Positions 60,297 through 64,000 of a stretch of DNA of 64,000 nucleotides are shown in pieces; the first letter of the stretch is position 1; each line of letters starts with the position of its first letter. The stretch is taken from positions 36,010 through 100,009 of the forward strand of contig JAGTRC010000004.1 of the NCBI GenBank assembly GCA_018396725.1, read 5' to 3'. The notes under the pieces were generated by a model that saw nothing but the letters and a program-made list of their open reading frames with translations, did not search any database and was not told the origin of the DNA. This DNA comes from Candidatus Bathyarchaeota archaeon (GTDB lineage Archaea > Thermoproteota > Bathyarchaeia > 40CM-2-53-6 > DTGE01). Both the position numbers and the translations under genes were made by a program.

Positions 60297-60450
60297 TCTC
60301 ACCACCGCGGATTTATGTACATTAATGTACTCGTAAGATTTATAAGGTCCATATAGGGTTTCTCATAGACATATCCGGAGGTGCCGCCAGTGGGGTATCG
60401 CGTTTGGCCGATCATCCAAGCCTAAGCTGAGGCTCAAGAAGATCCCATGG

Positions 60451-61779
60451 ATGGAGCCCTTGGAGGCTTTCTCAAGGCTGGAACCCCTCCACGACCACGC
60501 CGTCCTCCTGGAATCCGCGGAGGGCCCCGAAAAACTAGCCAGCTTCTCCCACATTCTCGTAAACCCTGAGGCCTCCTTGAGGTTGAAGGATGGACGGGTC
60601 GAGGCCTCGAACGGATGGAGCGCCGTCCTGGGAGAGGGTGGAGACCCCCTCCACCCGGTCAGGCTGTTCACCGGCGCGCCGAGGATGGAGGGGGAGGGAC
60701 ATAGGTTCTCAGGGGGCATGGTGGGCTACCTATCCTACGACCTCGCCAGATACTGGGAGAGGCTTCCAAGCCGCACCGTCGACGACTTCACGTTCCCCGA
60801 CTTGGAGATGGATCTATTCCTAGACGGCCTCCTGTTCGATCACAGGACAAGGCAGCTCTACTATCACCACCTAGGCAGGGATCGCTCCCGGGAGGTGATG
60901 GAGGAGTTGAAAACTGGAGGTGGATCCTGTGAGCGCCCGACTGTAGGAAGGATCGAGGTTAACGCCTCCGAGGATGAGTTTAAACGCATGGTGGAGGAGG
61001 CTAAATCCTACATAGCGGAGGGGGAGGTATTCCAGGTAGTCTTATCCAAGAGGTTCAGGCTCCACACCCGTGGAGGCCTGCTGGGATTCTACAAGGCCTT
61101 GAGGAGGCTGAACCCGTCCCCATACATGTACTACATCAAGATGGATGGCCGGAGGATCGTGGGCTCGAGCCCCGAGATGCTCGTCAGGGTGGAGGATGGA
61201 CTGGTTGAGACCTACCCGATAGCCGGGACAAGGCCCGCCACGGGCGACCCAAAGAGGGACGAGGCTGCGGCTCGAAGCCTCCTATTGGATATGAAGGAGA
61301 GGGCTGAGCACGTCATGTTAGTGGACTTAGCCCGGAACGACCTAGGCCGGGTGTCGGAGCACGGATCCGTGAGGGTTGCGGACTTCATGACTGTTCAAAA
61401 GTACAGCCATGTAATGCATATGGTCTCGAGGGTTGTGGGGAGGCTTAAGGGGGGCTTGGACTCCCTCGACGTGGTGAGGGCTGTATTCCCCGCGGGGACG
61501 GTGTCCGGCGCGCCCAAGGTGAGGGCCATGGAGATCATAGAGGAGCTTGAGCCTTCCAGGAGGGGGCCGTACGCGGGTGCTGTAGGATACTTCTCTTTGA
61601 ATGGATGCTGCGACTTCGCCATAACCATCCGAACCCTGGTAGCCGATGGGGAGGATGCGTACATACAGGCTGGGGCGGGGATAGTGGCCGACTCGAACCC
61701 CGAGGCTGAATGGCTTGAAACCGAGCATAAGGCGAGGGCGCTCCTAAGAGCCCTGGAGGAGGCTGAGGGGGAGAGTTGA
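60451..61779 (+). CDS. trpE: Anthranilate synthase component I
   Basis: A 442-residue chorismate-using enzyme. AVLLESAEG near residue 17 is the LLES-type tryptophan feedback site; the catalytic domain has YIAEGEVFQVVLSKRF, VGSSPEMLVRVEDG, PIAGTRPATGDPKRDE, ARNDLGRVSEHGSVRV, FPAGTVSGAPKVRAMEII and AYIQAGAGIVADSNPE. It makes anthranilate from chorismate with ammonia delivered by TrpG. The presence of the LLES element suggests normal inhibition by tryptophan. An ATG at 60451 is the first good start; GATTTATAAGG (60337-60347) is the TATA candidate, which would leave a leader of about 80 bases. First gene of trpE-G-D-C. Confidence 0.95.
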   Translation: MEPLEAFSRLEPLHDHAVLLESAEGPEKLASFSHILVNPEASLRLKDGRVEASNGWSAVLGEGGDPLHPVRLFTGAPRMEGEGHRFSGGMVGYLSYDLARYWERLPSRTVDDFTFPDLEMDLFLDGLLFDHRTRQLYYHHLGRDRSREVMEELKTGGGSCERPTVGRIEVNASEDEFKRMVEEAKSYIAEGEVFQVVLSKRFRLHTRGGLLGFYKALRRLNPSPYMYYIKMDGRRIVGSSPEMLVRVEDGLVETYPIAGTRPATGDPKRDEAAARSLLLDMKERAEHVMLVDLARNDLGRVSEHGSVRVADFMTVQKYSHVMHMVSRVVGRLKGGLDSLDVVRAVFPAGTVSGAPKVRAMEIIEELEPSRRGPYAGAVGYFSLNGCCDFAITIRTLVADGEDAYIQAGAGIVADSNPEAEWLETEHKARALLRALEEAEGES

Positions 61780-62357
61780 GGATCCTCATACTCGACAACT
61801 ACGACTCCTTCGTCTACAACCTAGCCCAGTACGTGGGCCTCCTGGGGGCGGAGCCCATGGTCTACAGGAGCGACTCCATATCCCTGAGCGTAGTGACGGG
61901 GCTCGCCCCGGATAGGATAATAATCTCGCCGGGGCCTGGAACCCCTTGGAGCAGATACTTCGGCCTATGCGGCTCAGTGATATCTGAGCTTGGAAGGGAT
62001 ACGCCTATCCTGGGCGTATGCCTAGGCCATCAGGGGATAATCCACACCTACGGGGGCCGCATAGTGAAGGCTAGGAGGATCATGCACGGCAAGGCCAGCA
62101 TGATATCCCATGACGGCAGGGGGATCTTCAAGGGGGTTCCAAACCCCTTCGAGGCGGCCCGCTACCACTCCCTCACGGCCGATGGGAGATCCATCCCTCC
62201 ATGCCTCGAGATCTCAGCCACCTCCATGGACGACGGAGAGGTTATGGCCGTACGCCACCTGGAACACCCCGTGGCGGGCGTCCAGTTCCATCCGGAGTCC
62301 ATCCTAACCGAGTCGGGGCTGAGGATCCTCAAGAACTTCATAGATGGGGAGGTATAG
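61776..62357 (+). CDS. trpG: Anthranilate synthase component II (glutamine amidotransferase)
   Basis: A 193-residue class I amidotransferase. RILILDNYDSFVYNLAQY is the N-terminus, ISPGPGTPWSR the oxyanion region, PILGVCLGHQGI contains the nucleophilic Cys (near residue 84), and AGVQFHPESILTESG the His-Glu pair. It hydrolyses glutamine and channels ammonia to TrpE. The TTG start overlaps the trpE stop by four bases (TTGA), a translational-coupling arrangement. It is a single-domain TrpG, not fused to TrpD or TrpC. Confidence 0.95.
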   Translation: MRILILDNYDSFVYNLAQYVGLLGAEPMVYRSDSISLSVVTGLAPDRIIISPGPGTPWSRYFGLCGSVISELGRDTPILGVCLGHQGIIHTYGGRIVKARRIMHGKASMISHDGRGIFKGVPNPFEAARYHSLTADGRSIPPCLEISATSMDDGEVMAVRHLEHPVAGVQFHPESILTESGLRILKNFIDGEV

Positions 62358-62365
62358 GGTAATCA

Positions 62366-63424
62366 ATGATCGTAGAAGCCATAAGGAAGCTGGTTGCCTT
62401 TCAGGATCTCACGATGGATGAGGCTGAATCCGCCATGGAGGAGATAATGGCTGGAGGAGCCACCGAGGCTCAGACAGCCGCGTTCCTAACCGCCTTGAGG
62501 ATGAAGGGTGAGAGGCCGGTTGAGGTGGCCTCCCTGGCCAGAGCCATGAGGAAGAGGTGCCGCAGGATAAAAGTGGACCATGCGGGGAGGCTCCTGGACA
62601 CCTGCGGAACCGGGGGCGATAAGATAAAGACCTTCAACTTCAGCACCCTAGCCGCCATAGTAGCTGCTGGGGCCGGGATACCGGTGGCGAAGCATGGAAA
62701 CAGATCAGTAACCGGCCCATGTGGAAGCGCGGATCTGATGGAGGCCCTAGGATTAAACCTTGAATCTCCCCCATCCATGGTGGAGGAGGCTTTAAGGGAG
62801 GAGGGCCTAGCATTCCTCTACGCACCCCTATTCCACCCCGCCATGAGATACGCCTCGAAGCCTAGGAGAGAGATAGGGTTCAGAACCGTCTTCAACCTTC
62901 TAGGGCCCTTAACAAACCCGGCTGGGGCTGAGGCCCAACTCCTAGGCGTATACGATGAATGTTTAACGGAGTTCATGGCTGAAACCCTGAGCCGCCTAGG
63001 GGTGGTCCAAGCCGCGGTGGTACACGGCCTAGACGGGCTTGACGAGTTCTCTCCGGTCGGGGCTACGAAGGTTACATGGCTCAGGGATGGCTCCATATCC
63101 ACGGAGATCCTGAAGCCCAGCAGCCTAGGCCTCCAGAAGGCCAAGGTGGAGGAGCTAACCTCCTCGACGCCGCTGGAGAACGCGCTCACAACGGTGAGGA
63201 TACTCACCGGAAACCATACATCCAAGGAGAAGGCTAAAAGGGATGGGGTCGTAGCGAACGCAGCCCTGGCGATCCTTCTAGGAGGAAGGGTGGGGGACCT
63301 GAGGGAGGGGGTAGAGGAAGCTGAGAGATCCCTGGAGAGCGGCTCAGCCTACAAGAAGCTTAAAGCCCTCATAGGACGGCTCGGAGACCCCGGGAGGCTT
63401 GAGGAACTTGAGGAGCGCGCATAA
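62366..63424 (+). CDS. trpD: Anthranilate phosphoribosyltransferase
   Basis: A 352-residue enzyme. DTCGTGGDKIKTFNFSTLAA (near residue 75) is the PRPP pyrophosphate loop; VAKHGNRSVTGPCGSADLME binds the metal and anthranilate; FNLLGPLTNPAGAEAQLLGV and VHGLDGLDEFSPVG are late signatures. It joins anthranilate and PRPP to phosphoribosylanthranilate. It begins eight bases after trpG. The stop overlaps the start of trpC by 17 bases. Length is normal for archaeal TrpD (about 345). Confidence 0.95.
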   Translation: MIVEAIRKLVAFQDLTMDEAESAMEEIMAGGATEAQTAAFLTALRMKGERPVEVASLARAMRKRCRRIKVDHAGRLLDTCGTGGDKIKTFNFSTLAAIVAAGAGIPVAKHGNRSVTGPCGSADLMEALGLNLESPPSMVEEALREEGLAFLYAPLFHPAMRYASKPRREIGFRTVFNLLGPLTNPAGAEAQLLGVYDECLTEFMAETLSRLGVVQAAVVHGLDGLDEFSPVGATKVTWLRDGSISTEILKPSSLGLQKAKVEELTSSTPLENALTTVRILTGNHTSKEKAKRDGVVANAALAILLGGRVGDLREGVEEAERSLESGSAYKKLKALIGRLGDPGRLEELEERA

Positions 63425-64000
63425 CCGGGACTACCTGGACCTCCTGGCCCTTAGAGCCCACAGGACCGTCAGGGAGGGCTATTACCAGATGGAGCCTGAA
63501 CCCTCGCCCCATGAAGAGGGGAGGGATCGCCGCAGCCTCGTGGAGGCCATAAGGGAGTGCCGGTGGCGTAACCCCTTGATAGCTGAGATAAAGCCTTATT
63601 CACCATCGAAGGGACGGCTCAGAACCCGGATAGATTACAGCCGTCTAGCGGCGTCGATGGAGCGGGGTGGAGCTGTAGCCCTCTCAATACTCACGGAACC
63701 CAAGGTCTTCAGGGGGTCCCTGAGGGGGTTGATGGAAGCCAGGCTCTCCACAAGCCTCCCCATACTCATGAAGGATGTGGTGGTGGACCCCATCCAGGTG
63801 GAGGCCGCATCCAGGCTCGGAGCCGACGCTATACTCCTCATCCACGCCCTGTTCCGGAGGGGGCTAGCCAGGGTGGGCCTTAGGGATATGATAAGCCTAG
63901 CCCATTCGAAGGGGCTCGAGGTCATCCTAGAGGCCCACGCGAGGGATGAGATCGCGGAGATCAAGGCCGTAGGCCCGGACCTCGTAGGGGTGAATAACCG
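63408..64000 (+). CDS. trpC: Indole-3-glycerol phosphate synthase, 3' end outside window
   Basis: An open frame from a TTG at 63408 (inside the end of trpD) to the window edge, about 197 residues. IAEIKPYSPSKGRLRTRIDY has the catalytic lysine and phosphate contacts, MERGGAVALSILTEPKVFRG the second signature, ILMKDVVVDPIQVEAASRLG the Lys/Asp strand (usually LRKDF.(V/I)D), GADAILLIHAL follows, and LEVILEAHARDE gives the catalytic-region Glu. GVNNR at the edge is the NNR motif. About 50-60 residues are missing. It closes the pyrrole ring of indole-3-glycerol phosphate. The order trpE-G-D-C suggests the remaining trp genes lie to the right. Confidence 0.93.
   Translation, partial: MRSAHNRDYLDLLALRAHRTVREGYYQMEPEPSPHEEGRDRRSLVEAIRECRWRNPLIAEIKPYSPSKGRLRTRIDYSRLAASMERGGAVALSILTEPKVFRGSLRGLMEARLSTSLPILMKDVVVDPIQVEAASRLGADAILLIHALFRRGLARVGLRDMISLAHSKGLEVILEAHARDEIAEIKAVGPDLVGVNN

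Noticed and set aside
60382..60426. GTG-started 14-codon frame containing one Trp codon before trpE, as a leader peptide
   Set aside because: Transcription-attenuation by leader peptides is not known in archaea, there is just one Trp codon, and no hairpin set is evident.
1..64000. CRISPR arrays, insertion sequences, integrase genes, rRNA genes and replication origin
   Set aside because: I looked for regularly spaced repeats, transposase motifs, rRNA-like sequence and Orc1/Cdc6 genes with origin boxes and saw none in the window.

Overview
The window reads as a chromosomal segment of a thermophilic, anaerobic archaeon. Supporting this are family B DNA polymerase, archaeal ribosomal protein S25e, deoxyhypusine synthase, pyruvoyl arginine decarboxylase, coenzyme F420 ligase CofE, archaeal triosephosphate isomerase, AT-rich TATA boxes close to start codons, frequent TTG/GTG starts and heavy use of AGG/AGA for arginine. 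S25e, and tRNA genes crowded with small introns, point to the TACK side of the Archaea. A Bathyarchaeia-like or related uncultured lineage is my guess, not a demonstrated placement.

Layout. 0-9.9 kb: DUF2148 ferredoxin-like protein (cut by the left edge), TraB, QueT, aldehyde:ferredoxin oxidoreductase, HypE, a thiolase/DUF35 pair, CofE, DUF72, an unknown protein with an internal duplication, and CobO. 9.9-13.4 kb: a 48-residue ribbon-helix-helix protein, rps25e, a cyclophilin-like protein, a sugar aminotransferase, a wHTH protein, tRNA-Gly and a membrane protein. 13.5-17.6 kb: a complete group 3b [NiFe] sulfhydrogenase operon (hydB-G-D-A). 17.6-24.1 kb: two hypotheticals, nitroreductase, pdaD, deoxyhypusine synthase, an OMP decarboxylase-like protein, tRNA-Glu, tRNA-Thr and tRNA-Met, rpiA and a coiled-coil protein. 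24.7-33.8 kb: topoisomerase IA, a dolichol-phosphate-mannose-synthase-like glycosyltransferase, agmatinase, a NOL1/NOP2/Sun methylase, DNA polymerase B and tpiA. 34.4-41.3 kb: a GlcD/GlcF-like redox pair, an anion/arsenite-type permease with a helix-turn-helix-free Lrp-effector-domain protein, a DapA-family aldolase and a nitrilase. 41.4-50.8 kb (more accessory, with longer gaps): tRNA-Leu and tRNA-Tyr, two AbrB/PIN toxin-antitoxin-like pairs, an M28 peptidase, a class II aldolase divergent from an FGGY sugar kinase, and a decayed peroxiredoxin. 50.9-59.9 kb: ferritin, a two-subunit 2-oxoacid:ferredoxin oxidoreductase followed by an ACT-V4R protein, a stand-alone pyruvate-kinase C-terminal domain, a cytosolic PAS histidine kinase with its receiver protein, and a GalT-like uridylyltransferase. 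60.1-64 kb: a nucleotidyltransferase remnant, then trpE-G-D-C running off the right edge.

How the genes work together. Ferredoxin-linked oxidation (AOR, 2-oxoacid oxidoreductase), an NAD(P)H/sulfur-linked hydrogenase with its maturation factor HypE, F420 synthesis and corrinoid adenosylation describe a reductive anaerobic metabolism. PdaD, agmatinase and deoxyhypusine synthase belong to the arginine-agmatine-polyamine-hypusine route.

The most striking signal is in the tRNA genes. All six carry introns, eleven in total, of 16-48 nt. Most can be placed exactly because bulge-helix-bulge (BHB) pairing and a standard mature cloverleaf agree on the same splice points. Seven lie away from the canonical 37/38 site: 10/11, 22/23, 23/24, 30/31 twice, 34/35 and 59/60. 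tRNA-Tyr alone has three. Intron positions were deduced by hand; no covariance model or database search was run.
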